From: Candidatus Zhuqueibacterota bacterium
GTDB lineage: Bacteria > SM23-31
DNA length: 11,015 nt
Reading direction: 5' to 3'
Assembly (NCBI GenBank): GCA_022562855.1
Contig: JADFON010000036.1
Span: 1 to 11,015, forward strand
The first letter of the stretch is position 1. Each line of letters opens with the position of its first letter. Shown piece after piece: positions 1 through 7,511 of this stretch. The notes under the pieces were generated by a model. The model made no database searches. It saw only the letters and a list, made by a program, of their open reading frames with translations, and was not told the origin of the DNA. The position numbers and the translations under genes were made by a program.

Positions 1-191
1 ATGCGCCAAAGGGTGTTACGATGCTTAATCCATTTAGAACCAGAGGGGACTACGATTATTAAACAACGCTGCAATGGACACATGACACGAAAGAAACGGA
101 CATTGCCGGATTTAAGGTGTTTATCCGTAAGACAGACTCCGGTTATTGGCAGGAAATCGTGGACGTCGGAATGGTCGAAAAACAGCAACTT

Positions 192-224
192 GGCGGAGGA
201 AGAGGACGTGGCGGAAGAGGCGGA
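192..224 (+). repeat. Gly/Arg-rich (RGG-like) coding tract in FnIII loop
   Basis: Purine-rich low-complexity DNA encodes GGGRGRGGRGG inside the FnIII-like tail. The paralogue has an ordinary polar loop (ITITSRNRRTGRETTW) at the corresponding place, so this is an insertion or expansion specific to this copy. The role is unknown; a flexible, positively charged linker is the simplest inference. Confidence 0.6.
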
Positions 225-356
225 AACCAAACCCCACGAGAAGGTTATATGGTGAAACTTCAGCACCGTTCGGTTGATGATTATATCTTCGGTGTAGCCG
301 CATACGACACTGAAGGTTATATTGGAATAGTCGCAACATACGATCCTCCTCAAACC

Positions 357-392
357 GGTGGCAGGGGCAGAGGCAGAGGCAGGGGTGGTCAA
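357..392 (+). repeat. Imperfect GGCAGA/GGCAGG hexamer repeat encoding a Gly-Arg tail
   Basis: Near-tandem GGCAGG/GGCAGA units encode the terminal GGRGRGRGRGGQ just before the stop codon. The downstream paralogue ends without any such tail. Short tandem units of this kind can change copy number by slippage without breaking the frame, because the unit is six bases long. Confidence 0.6.
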
Positions 393-430
393 TAATTGAA
401 AACTAATGTAACTAACATGTTAAAACCAAA

Positions 431-440
431 AGAGGTGATC
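431..440 (+). promoter_or_regulatory. Shine-Dalgarno site deciding the GTG start at 442
   Basis: AGAGGTGATC is a near-complete match to the anti-SD complement AGGAGGTGATC. Its AGAGG core ends six bases before GTG 442, an ideal spacing, while the first in-frame ATG (466) is about 30 bases away. This supports the GTG start. Confidence 0.75.
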
Positions 441-441
441 T

Positions 442-1818
442 GTGTTTACAAATAAGAAATCATATATGAGCAAAATCATTTATGCTCTCACAGGTGTTCT
501 TTTTATCTGGACGTCTGCGGCGTTCGGTCAAAGTCTCGAAAAGAGAATTGCAATTGTCGAGGAAATGGTGAGTAAGGTTTCGGTGGCAAACATTATTGAA
601 ATGCACGACAAAATAGTCTCATTTGAAACCCGCAATTTTTACTCCGATATGGAATCGGACACCCGCGGCAGGGGAGCCGCTCAGCGCTGGATGCTCGGCA
701 AGTTTGAAGAATTCAGCAAAGCAGGGGGTGGAAGACTCCAGTTTTATTTTGACAACTATGATCAACCGCCGACAAACCGTTCTGCCGAGAAATACCGGGA
801 ATTGGGAGAAGAAACCCATCTGCTGGTAAATGTTGTAGCAATACTACCGGGGAGAACCGATAATGTAAGATATATAGTGAACGGTCACTACGATTCTCGC
901 GGAAGTAATGGAACGGATGGCAAGGTCACAGCGCCCGGCGCGAATGACGACGCAAGCGGAACCATTGTAATGATGGAACTTGCCCGCGTTCTCAGCCAGT
1001 ACGAATTCGATCATACTCTGATGTTTGTCGCCGATGACGGAGAAGAGCAGGGACTGCTTGGAGCGCATCACATGGCGCAGACGGCAATCGATGAAGGCTG
1101 GGAAATCGGCGGAGTATTTGCCGACGATATCGTTGGAGGCGTCCTGGGCGGCAACGGTAAATATGACGGCAGCGCAATCAGGGTGTTTTCACCCGGACCA
1201 ATGGATTCTGAAAGCCGCCAATGGGCACGTTACGCTAAATTTGTCGGGGAAGCCTATTCACCGAATTTACTGATTAATTTGGTATTCCGTCTCGACCGGT
1301 TTGGACGTGGTGGAGACCACCGGGCGTTTATCGAACGCGGTTTTCCGGGTGCGCGTTTTACCGAACTAAATGAGAATTTTGCTCATCAGCACGGCGACAA
1401 TAACGACCTGATTGAATTCACAAACCGTGAATACATGGCAAAAGTTGCGCGTCTGCAGGTGGCGATACTCGCGTATGCCGGTAATTCACCAAGAAAAGTC
1501 ACGAATGTGAACGTGAGCAGGGACAGAAACGATTATGGAACCTTCATTCGCTGGAACCACGAAACCGAAGAAACGGATATTGCAGGATACAAGATTTATA
1601 TCCGCAAAACCGATTCGGGATACTGGCAGGAAGTCGTTGACGTAGGAGCGATGGAGGAAATTACAATAACATCTCGTAACAGACGCACCGGCAGAGAGAC
1701 TACATGGACAGGATACCGAACTAAGTTATTCAACAGGTCTATCGACGACTACGTATTTGGCATTGTTGCCTATGATAGAGACGGCTATGTCGGCATAGCG
1801 GTGGCTGCGGTGCGATAA
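442..1818 (+). CDS. Secreted M28-family zinc aminopeptidase with C-terminal FnIII-like domain
   Basis: Predicted 458-residue exported metallopeptidase that would release amino acids from peptide N-termini outside the cytoplasm. The GTG start is chosen for its excellent SD. Residues 1-29 form a signal peptide (hydrophobic core about 12-24, likely cleavage AFG|Q). The M28 fold follows, with the two-zinc site visible: H149 and D151 (NGHYDSRG), bridging D169 (GANDDASG), catalytic/ligand E201-E202 (DDGEEQGLLG), D228/D229 (FADDIVGG), and the last His, probably H317 (FAHQHGDNND). GGDHRAF near 290-296 matches the usual SDHxxF segment. Residues about 351-458 are an FnIII-like module shared with the fragment upstream. 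No T9SS sorting domain or lipobox is seen, so it is periplasmic or released by an unseen route. It is probably co-transcribed with its upstream paralogue and ends at a strong terminator. Family assignment is firm; substrate preference is unknown. Confidence 0.93.
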   Translation: MFTNKKSYMSKIIYALTGVLFIWTSAAFGQSLEKRIAIVEEMVSKVSVANIIEMHDKIVSFETRNFYSDMESDTRGRGAAQRWMLGKFEEFSKAGGGRLQFYFDNYDQPPTNRSAEKYRELGEETHLLVNVVAILPGRTDNVRYIVNGHYDSRGSNGTDGKVTAPGANDDASGTIVMMELARVLSQYEFDHTLMFVADDGEEQGLLGAHHMAQTAIDEGWEIGGVFADDIVGGVLGGNGKYDGSAIRVFSPGPMDSESRQWARYAKFVGEAYSPNLLINLVFRLDRFGRGGDHRAFIERGFPGARFTELNENFAHQHGDNNDLIEFTNREYMAKVARLQVAILAYAGNSPRKVTNVNVSRDRNDYGTFIRWNHETEETDIAGYKIYIRKTDSGYWQEVVDVGAMEEITITSRNRRTGRETTWTGYRTKLFNRSIDDYVFGIVAYDRDGYVGIAVAAVR

Positions 1819-1845
1819 TAGAGTTTAGATAGAATATAAATTTAT

Positions 1846-1887
1846 AAACTGCGCGCAACATATGGATTTGTTGCACGCAGTTTTTTT
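1846..1887 (+). terminator. Rho-independent terminator after the peptidase gene
   Basis: The arms ACTGCGCGCAACA (1848-1860) and TGTTGCACGCAGT (1869-1881) pair over 13 positions with one C/A mismatch, around an 8-base loop. Two more A-T pairs extend the base and a run of seven T (1881-1887) follows. It lies about 30 bases after the stop codon and closes the peptidase operon. Confidence 0.9.
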
Positions 1888-1928
1888 ATGGTCAAAAATT
1901 GAATGACTGAATTTTTACTGTGGTTAGG

Positions 1929-1957
1929 TTGTAAAGAAAAAATTTATAAAATATAAC
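1929..1957 (+). promoter_or_regulatory. Candidate sigma70-like promoter for the giant surface-protein gene
   Basis: TTGTAA (1929-1934), a 17-base spacer, then TATAAC (1952-1957) sits in an AT-rich stretch just after the terminator. Transcription would begin near 1964, leaving a leader of about 85 bases. The -35 is only 4/6 to consensus and AT-rich DNA gives chance matches, so this is tentative. Confidence 0.35.
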
Positions 1958-2010
1958 TAATAATTTTCCCTGCACAATCTTAAAGCCTTATTGGCAGCTT
2001 GTCGATACAT

Positions 2011-2076
2011 AGGAGAGAACTTTTTTTTATGATAATTGTTGCGGGCGAAAATGATACAAACGTTACTCTGTGGTAA
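2011..2076 (+). promoter_or_regulatory. Leader region: SD-like site, T8 tract and a 15-codon upstream ORF overlapping the giant gene
   Basis: AGGAGAG (2011-2017) is followed by AAC, eight T, and ATG 2029. That ATG opens a 15-codon frame ending at TAA 2074-2076, out of frame with the large gene and overlapping its start (ATG 2051). The SD-like site is 13 bases from ATG 2029 but 35 from ATG 2051. The short frame might therefore couple translation to the large gene, or the purine run may be accidental and the large gene may start without an SD, as is common in Bacteroidota relatives. Confidence 0.25.
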
Positions 2077-5000
2077 ATCACATATCAGGGCGATTGGCGT
2101 CCTATTGTTTTTACTGCTTATCCCTGTGGTTAGTTTTGCACAGGTAGATATCTGGACGTTCATTGGAGACGGTTCAAATATTGCTCCTACCGACACCATC
2201 TTGTCTATCGCAGTCGATCCCCTTGCGCCCGACACCATATTTGCAGGCGGTACCGCTTCAAGGATATTCAGGACTATAAACGGTGGAATAAGCTGGAGTG
2301 TCTCAACACTACCTGTTTCAAAAGACTTCGATATAGTCGATTTAAAAGTGCACGGATCAAACAGAAATGTGATATATGCGGCAACAGACAGCGGAGGAGT
2401 GTATATAAGTACGGATTTTGGTAGTAACTGGATTGGAAGAAACATAGGTATGACCGATACCGTTCTGACCAAATTGATATTCAATGAATTAAATCCCGAT
2501 ACGATATTCGTGGTGAGCGATTCGGGTGTGTTCAGGAGTCTCGACCAGGGGGCAAGCTGGGCGGCAAGAAACGATGGACTCGCCGCCGATTCAGCCAACG
2601 TGACCACGGTCGGAATTTCTCCCATCGATCCGTCGACAATGTACGTAGGGACATCAAACGGAAGAGTTTACCAGTCGACTAACTTTGGTATTTCATGGTT
2701 ATTGCGCGGCACGATTACGGGGACGCCGAATATTACTGAACTTGTTGTCGACAACAACGATCCGGATTTAATATATATGGGTACGGCAAGTAACGGTGTC
2801 TGGAAAAGCACAAATGCGGGACTGACCTTCAACCAGATTCCGGTAAACCTCTTTTCTGACAATTTGAATGTTCTGTCAATGGCGCTGGACACCTCTTCAA
2901 CAAAAAAATTATACGTTGGAACAACCGGTAACGGACAGGGTAACGGTGTTTTTCAGCTAAACGTATCCGGTACGGTTTTTAACGCTATCAATACCGGTCT
3001 GACCACCGGTAAGATAACATCTCTGGATGTTCACCCAAATTCGCCTTTTATTATTTTCGGCGGGACGATCGGTCAGGGGATTTTCCGGTATATCGGAAAC
3101 AGGGACCCTGTATTGACTGTTCCGGTTGCACCGAATCTTCAAACAAGTGTTGGCTTGACGGTTACATTTACCGTTACGGCTGTTGACCCCGATACCGGTG
3201 AAACAGACGATCTTGTTTACAATGGATCCGGTTTTCCTGCGGGGTCTTCGTACGACTCACTCGCTACGCGCGTGTTTACATGGACTCCAACGATATCGGA
3301 TTTGGGAAATAATGTAATAACTTTTACCGTTCGTGATTTAAGAGGCGCTACGGATTCAGTTGTGCTGACGATTAACGTTAACAGACCACCGACAATTACT
3401 ATTTCAGATACGGTTATAAACGGAGTGGAAGATTCTCTGCTTACCTTTACCGTTACAGGAGCCGATGCGGATTCAGACCCGCTTTTGTACACCGTTTCCA
3501 ACCTTCCAACAGGGGCGGTCTTTGACACAAGTGGAGCAAAAACGTTTACCTGGACGCCCGGTTTTGACCAGGCAGGGACTTTTACGGTTATTTTCACCGT
3601 TGACGACAGCCGAACAGGAACGGCGAGTCAAAACGTTACCTTCAATATATCTAATACGAACAGGACGCCGACATTCAGTCCGGCTCTTTCTGACAAAGAG
3701 GTCAATGAAGGAAGTACTCTTGCGTTTATAGTCGGGGCAACCGACCCGGATGGCGATGCAGTTACTTTTGGCACGTCCGGTTCCATACCTGCCGGCGCGG
3801 GTTTCGATTCCCTGGACACAAAACGATTTTCGTGGATTCCTACATTTGAGGATTCCGGCAGCTATGCTGTTGTATTTACCTTAGATGACGGACAAGGAGG
3901 TTCCGTGGCTGATTCGATGACAATCAGAGTTATTGATGTCAACAGGGCGCCCGTTATCACGGCTTTGGCAGACACAATGTTTGTTAACGAGGGTGACAGC
4001 TTGAGTTTTGCTATTGTCGCTTCCGACGCCGATAGCGATGTTGTTTCTTTCGATGTCGCAAATCTGCCGTCCGGAGCAATATTTGACAGGGTAACCGGTC
4101 AATTTTTTTGGATTCCTAATTTCAGCCAGGAAGGTTCTTACCTGATCGTTTTTAATGCGCTCGACGGCAGGGGAGGGACTGTCTTCGTCAGTACAACTAT
4201 TATTGTAAATCAGCCTCCTGTGTGGGCTCCGGTTTCAGGGCAATTTACACAGGAAGGTGTTCAATTATTATTTAAGATATTTGCCAGTGATGCAGATGGC
4301 GATTCGTTATCATACTCGATCACTAATCTTCCCACAGGGGCGGTTGTTACATTTCCCGCAGACAGTGTGCAATTTAGCTGGACCCCACAGACTAATCAGG
4401 AAGGAATGTATGCAGTAACTTTTGAAGTAAATGACGATAAAGGCGGCAACGACAAAGTAATTGTTCCGATTCAAGTGAGTTCGTCGACCGGTCAACTGCC
4501 GCCAACAATTATTCAGACCCCTGATAAGACAGTCAATGAAAACGCCAATGTTATATTCCAGGTTGTAGCAACCGACGACGGTCCCCAGGATTCACTAACA
4601 TTCGGGACTGTAGGGGGATTACCAACCGGTTCTGCTTTCGATTCAACGGAAACCCACATACTACAGTGGACACCGACCTTTTCTCAAAGCGGCGTTTATA
4701 CCCTTATTTTTAAGGTCACAGATAAATTCGCCAATACTACTCTGGATACCGTCATTATTACGGTAAACAATGTAAACCGTGCTCCTGTAACCGTGTTACC
4801 AACCGACACGACTTTCTCAGAGGGAATCTTGATAACTCTTCCGCTTAATATTACCGATCCTGACGGTGACAACGTTTCCATTGTCTATTTCGAAGTACCG
4901 GTTGGCGGTATAATAGATTCATCAGGGGTGCATACACTTTTATGGACTCCTACATTTTTACAGGAAGGTTCGTTTAACCTGCGATTCCAGGCAAAAGATG

Positions 5001-6442
5001 ATTTTAAAGATGTGTTAAATCACACATTAAATATAAACATATCAAATAACAACCGTGCTCCGGATTCTTTTTCAATTGTCTTTCCTTCGCAGGGAGAAGA
5101 GGTGAAAACCTCCGGTTATCTGATTTGGGAACAAGCATCAGACCCGGATATAGATGATAGTCTGAGCTATAGTCTCGATATTGATGATGATCAGGCGTTC
5201 GGATCGATCAATATACATGTAGACACAGTAAACAATTTCGTAATTTCTCAGCCAAGCGTAACGGCAAATATTTTAAAAGAATATCAACTTCTCCTGAGCA
5301 AGGGTTCGACTACCGGCGAGGCATTTATAATGCTTGTGGAGGATATTCCTGACATAAATACCCTTACGGATGATGCGGTTTATTATTGGCGGGTGCGTGC
5401 ATTCGATAATCATGGAGGTCAATCCGCGTTCTCTTCCGGTACAAATTCATTTCACCTGAATCTTATGAACGATCCACCTTTGGCTCCTGTCAGCGGATTC
5501 AGCCCAAGTTCAGAAAAATCAACTACTGTTCCACAACCGGTTTTTAAATGGGATCCGGCTGAAGATCCTGATTACAGTGATGATCCGTCAAAACTTTCAT
5601 ATTCGTTCGAACTTTCAAACGACAATTTTGCAGCCGGTTTCCAATACAGGGTTGTTACAAATCCTGGTGTGGATTCTGTGCTAAGCCCAGTGGTATTCGG
5701 TGACAATGAAACCTGGTATTACAGAGTAAAAACGTTCGATGATGATGGAGACTCCTCGGCATATTCCAGTGTAAATCAGTTTTTCTCAAACACGATCCCT
5801 GAGCCTCCGACTGCGTTCGGTTTGTTGTCGCCGAACGATAATTTCGGGTATGCTGCTCGACCAGATTCAATATTTTTCGATTGGGAGGATTCATCAGATC
5901 CCGATCCCGGTACAATAATTACCTATCGATTAGAGTTGAGTATCTCCCCCGATTTTTCCACCGAGAATGTTATATTATATATTGATGGGATACCGGAGTC
6001 ACAATCGTATATAACAATTTCTACTAATGTGCTTGAAAAAGATACGTATTACTGGAGAGTCCTCGCGGTAGACGACAATAATCTGGTCACTCCCAGTAAT
6101 GAAGTGAGATTATTCGGTTTGATTACAAGCGTAGACCACGATTTAAATAACACAGGTATCCCGAGAGATTTTACGGTAAATCAAAACTATCCTAATCCAT
6201 TCAATAATCAGACTGTAGTACGTTACAGCTTACCTTATATATCCGGTGTGACTTTTAAGATATACTCGATAACCGGGCAAATAGTATATTCAGAAAATCA
6301 ACCCGCAATGAACCCAGGATTTTATATGTTCAGGTGGAATGGTGTTTCGCAATCCGGAGCCCCGGTTTCTTCGGGCACGTATCTCCTTGTTATTCTTACT
6401 GAAAGGGATATAAAATCTCAGAAAATTCTCCTGATCAAATAG
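2051..6442 (+). CDS. Giant T9SS-exported surface protein: Asp-box beta-propeller, seven cadherin/Ig-like repeats, three FnIII-like domains
   Basis: A 1463-residue protein if started at ATG 2051; TTG codons at 2036 and 2039 could add up to five residues. The ATG gives a good signal peptide (core GVLLFLLLIPVV, cleavage near SFA|Q). Residues about 30-345 are a beta-propeller with five Asp-box motifs (S/T-x-D/N-x-G-x-x-W/F) starting near 75, 120, 163, 209 and 253, as in BNR/sortilin-like proteins. Seven cadherin/putative-Ig repeats begin near 350, 444, 537, 631, 720, 815 and 909, each opening with NRxP-like residues and containing a DPDGD-type acidic motif, LPxGAxFD and WTP. FnIII-like domains begin near 1001, 1139 and 1249 (YYWRVRAFD signatures). 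Residues about 1374-1463 are a T9SS type A sorting domain: NQNYPNPFNN, a YSLP segment, SGTYLL and terminal KILLIK. The acidic motifs probably bind Ca2+. Known family logic implies transport through the periplasm and attachment or release at the surface by T9SS. Adhesion or polymer binding is inferred; no catalytic motif was recognised. It is monocistronic in appearance. Confidence 0.92.
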   Translation: MIQTLLCGKSHIRAIGVLLFLLLIPVVSFAQVDIWTFIGDGSNIAPTDTILSIAVDPLAPDTIFAGGTASRIFRTINGGISWSVSTLPVSKDFDIVDLKVHGSNRNVIYAATDSGGVYISTDFGSNWIGRNIGMTDTVLTKLIFNELNPDTIFVVSDSGVFRSLDQGASWAARNDGLAADSANVTTVGISPIDPSTMYVGTSNGRVYQSTNFGISWLLRGTITGTPNITELVVDNNDPDLIYMGTASNGVWKSTNAGLTFNQIPVNLFSDNLNVLSMALDTSSTKKLYVGTTGNGQGNGVFQLNVSGTVFNAINTGLTTGKITSLDVHPNSPFIIFGGTIGQGIFRYIGNRDPVLTVPVAPNLQTSVGLTVTFTVTAVDPDTGETDDLVYNGSGFPAGSSYDSLATRVFTWTPTISDLGNNVITFTVRDLRGATDSVVLTINVNRPPTITISDTVINGVEDSLLTFTVTGADADSDPLLYTVSNLPTGAVFDTSGAKTFTWTPGFDQAGTFTVIFTVDDSRTGTASQNVTFNISNTNRTPTFSPALSDKEVNEGSTLAFIVGATDPDGDAVTFGTSGSIPAGAGFDSLDTKRFSWIPTFEDSGSYAVVFTLDDGQGGSVADSMTIRVIDVNRAPVITALADTMFVNEGDSLSFAIVASDADSDVVSFDVANLPSGAIFDRVTGQFFWIPNFSQEGSYLIVFNALDGRGGTVFVSTTIIVNQPPVWAPVSGQFTQEGVQLLFKIFASDADGDSLSYSITNLPTGAVVTFPADSVQFSWTPQTNQEGMYAVTFEVNDDKGGNDKVIVPIQVSSSTGQLPPTIIQTPDKTVNENANVIFQVVATDDGPQDSLTFGTVGGLPTGSAFDSTETHILQWTPTFSQSGVYTLIFKVTDKFANTTLDTVIITVNNVNRAPVTVLPTDTTFSEGILITLPLNITDPDGDNVSIVYFEVPVGGIIDSSGVHTLLWTPTFLQEGSFNLRFQAKDDFKDVLNHTLNINISNNNRAPDSFSIVFPSQGEEVKTSGYLIWEQASDPDIDDSLSYSLDIDDDQAFGSINIHVDTVNNFVISQPSVTANILKEYQLLLSKGSTTGEAFIMLVEDIPDINTLTDDAVYYWRVRAFDNHGGQSAFSSGTNSFHLNLMNDPPLAPVSGFSPSSEKSTTVPQPVFKWDPAEDPDYSDDPSKLSYSFELSNDNFAAGFQYRVVTNPGVDSVLSPVVFGDNETWYYRVKTFDDDGDSSAYSSVNQFFSNTIPEPPTAFGLLSPNDNFGYAARPDSIFFDWEDSSDPDPGTIITYRLELSISPDFSTENVILYIDGIPESQSYITISTNVLEKDTYYWRVLAVDDNNLVTPSNEVRLFGLITSVDHDLNNTGIPRDFTVNQNYPNPFNNQTVVRYSLPYISGVTFKIYSITGQIVYSENQPAMNPGFYMFRWNGVSQSGAPVSSGTYLLVILTERDIKSQKILLIK
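3098..5050 (+). repeat. Seven tandem cadherin/Ig-like coding repeats (267-285 bp units)
   Basis: Units start at 3098, 3380, 3659, 3941, 4208, 4493 and 4775, giving lengths of 282, 279, 282, 267, 285, 282 and 276 bp. Each encodes an opening N/Q-x-x-P, a mid acidic Ca2+-type motif (DPDTG, DADSD, DPDGD, DADSD, DADGD, a degenerate DDGPQD, DPDGD) and a WTP or WIP strand. The units are clearly diverged in sequence, so the array is old and not a recent slippage product. Confidence 0.85.
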
Positions 6443-6710
6443 TTTTTTACTCCTAAAATATATTAAACCGGTGTCAGAGAATTCCGCAGTTTAAAACTAT
6501 TCTCAATATTTGCCTTGCAAAGCCACACGATCAGTTTTCTTTTAGCAATTTTTATAACATTTGGTACAAGATAAAGATGTTGATTTTTGAAGCTGAAAAT
6601 AAGCTAAAACCTCTTGACATTTTACTATATTTCGCTTAATTTTCAAGGTTAACGGTTAAACAGACTTAAATTGTTGTTTTCAATGAGGTTTTCTTCCATA
6701 TAATAAGATT
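6443..6710. other. 268-bp AT-rich intergenic region before uppS
   Basis: No gene is supported here. There is a T6 run right after the upstream stop codon but no convincing stem before it, so termination of the giant gene is not explained. TTGACA at 6614-6619 is a perfect -35 hexamer. Possible partners are CTTAAT (15-base spacer) or TTAATT (17-base spacer), both weak. A perfect TATAAT at 6699-6704 ends only six bases before ATG 6711. Confidence 0.6.
6614..6642 (+). promoter_or_regulatory. Candidate promoter for uppS
   Basis: Consensus TTGACA (6614-6619) is followed by a poor -10, CTTAAT (6635-6640) or TTAATT (6637-6642). It would give a leader of about 60-65 bases. The -35 is strong and the -10 is weak, so confidence is low. 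Confidence 0.3.
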
Positions 6711-7457
6711 ATGATTGAAGAGAGAATGCAAAATAATACGCAGCAAAAAGAAATACCCAAACATGTTGCAATTATAATGGATGGTAACGGACGTTGGGCT
6801 CAACAAAGGAACCTTCCCAGAGTATCCGGTCACTACGAGGGGATAAAATCGGTTCGGGAAATTGTAAAAGCCAGCACTGAATTAGGAATTGAGATTCTAA
6901 CGCTGTATACCTTTTCATCGGAAAATTGGAGAAGACCCCGACAGGAAGTATCTGCTTTGATGAAGTTGTTGGTGAAAACTCTGCGAAACGAGGTTGAGGA
7001 ATTGCTGTCACAGAATGTACAGATTCGCTCTATCGGAAAACTCGACGATTTACCTGAACTACCTCGCGCAGAGATACTCGAGGCAATTCAAAAAACTGAA
7101 TTAAATTCCGGTTTGATTCTAAATCTGGCTTTGAGTTATTCAAGCCGAAATGAGATACTGCGGGCTGTTCAAAGCATTGTAAAAAATGCCTTGGACAACA
7201 ATTGTTCGCCATCGTCGATTACAGAAGAACAATTCTCAAGTTTTCTTTATACCGATGGCTTACGGGACCCTGATTTGTTAATAAGAACAAGCGGAGAATC
7301 GCGGATTAGTAATTTTCTTTTATGGCAGTTGGCATACACCGAAATATTTTTCACAAAAACTTTGTGGCCTGATTTTAGAAAAGAAGAATTTCTTGATGCT
7401 ATCGAGAATTTTCAGCATAGAGAACGCCGTTTTGGTTTAGTAAGCGAACAATTGTAG
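6711..7457 (+). CDS. uppS: Isoprenyl transferase (undecaprenyl diphosphate synthase)
   Basis: Cytoplasmic, membrane-associated cis-prenyltransferase that condenses isopentenyl diphosphate units onto farnesyl diphosphate to make undecaprenyl diphosphate, the precursor of the carrier lipid for peptidoglycan and surface polysaccharides. At 248 residues it is of normal family length. Motifs: HVAIIMDGNGRWA at 18-30 with catalytic D24 and R28; RVSGH at 37-41; TLYTFSSENWRRP at 64-76; and near the C-terminus DLLIRTSGESRISNFLLWQL, with diphosphate-binding R192, R198 and S200, and E211 for Mg2+. Two positions differ from the commonest bacterial form: YSSR (143-146) where YGGR is usual, and RTSGESR where RTGGEQR is usual; neither removes a key residue. 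ATG 6711 lacks an SD. ATG 6726, five codons later, has GAAGAGAG directly before it and is an alternative start. The next gene is an envelope-assembly protein. Confidence 0.97.
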   Translation: MIEERMQNNTQQKEIPKHVAIIMDGNGRWAQQRNLPRVSGHYEGIKSVREIVKASTELGIEILTLYTFSSENWRRPRQEVSALMKLLVKTLRNEVEELLSQNVQIRSIGKLDDLPELPRAEILEAIQKTELNSGLILNLALSYSSRNEILRAVQSIVKNALDNNCSPSSITEEQFSSFLYTDGLRDPDLLIRTSGESRISNFLLWQLAYTEIFFTKTLWPDFRKEEFLDAIENFQHRERRFGLVSEQL

Positions 7458-7511
7458 CGTTGTTGATTAAATTATGAAACACTAACCAAAAACAGCTAAA
7501 TTACTGAAAAA

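Larger units (their letters stand above)
1..395 (+). pseudogene. C-terminal fragment of an M28-type secreted peptidase paralogue (FnIII-like tail), with an in-frame stop
   Basis: Reading frame 3 enters from the left edge and ends at TAA 393-395. It matches the C-terminal ~105 residues of the downstream peptidase: both share TDIAG(F/Y)K, then IRKTDSGYWQE, then VDVG, and later a (R)S(V/I)DDY(I/V)FG segment followed by AYD and GY(I/V)GI. This region is a fibronectin-III-like module; the catalytic domain would lie upstream, outside the window. Homology continues on both sides of an in-frame TAA at 60-62 (VT, N, R.R and DY before it; W.H.T.ETDIAG after it), all in one frame, so a single nonsense change explains it better than a frameshift. 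No convincing ribosome site precedes any internal start after the stop, so the 3' piece is unlikely to be a separate gene. Compared with the paralogue it has gained Gly/Arg-rich stretches, one in a loop and one at the very C-terminus. It lies 46 bp before the next gene, so the pair is probably an operon born by tandem duplication. A sequencing error at the stop cannot be excluded, in which case this is the end of an intact CDS. Confidence 0.6.

Noticed and set aside
1-255. Frame-1 open frame starting with ATG at position 1
   Set aside because: The conserved peptidase-tail homology is in frame 3 through the whole stretch; frame 1 gives no recognisable protein.
1957-2625. 222-codon open frame on the minus strand opposite the start of the giant gene
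   Set aside because: It is the mirror of the propeller coding region, has no recognisable motif, lacks a ribosome site, and opposes a gene with clear domain homology.
3098-5050. Regular ~280-bp periodicity considered as a CRISPR-like or satellite repeat
   Set aside because: Units are far too long and diverged, and each encodes a cadherin/Ig-like domain in one open frame.
6410-6449. T6 run after the giant gene as a terminator
   Set aside because: Only a four-base TCAG/CTGA pairing precedes it; there is no GC-rich stem.
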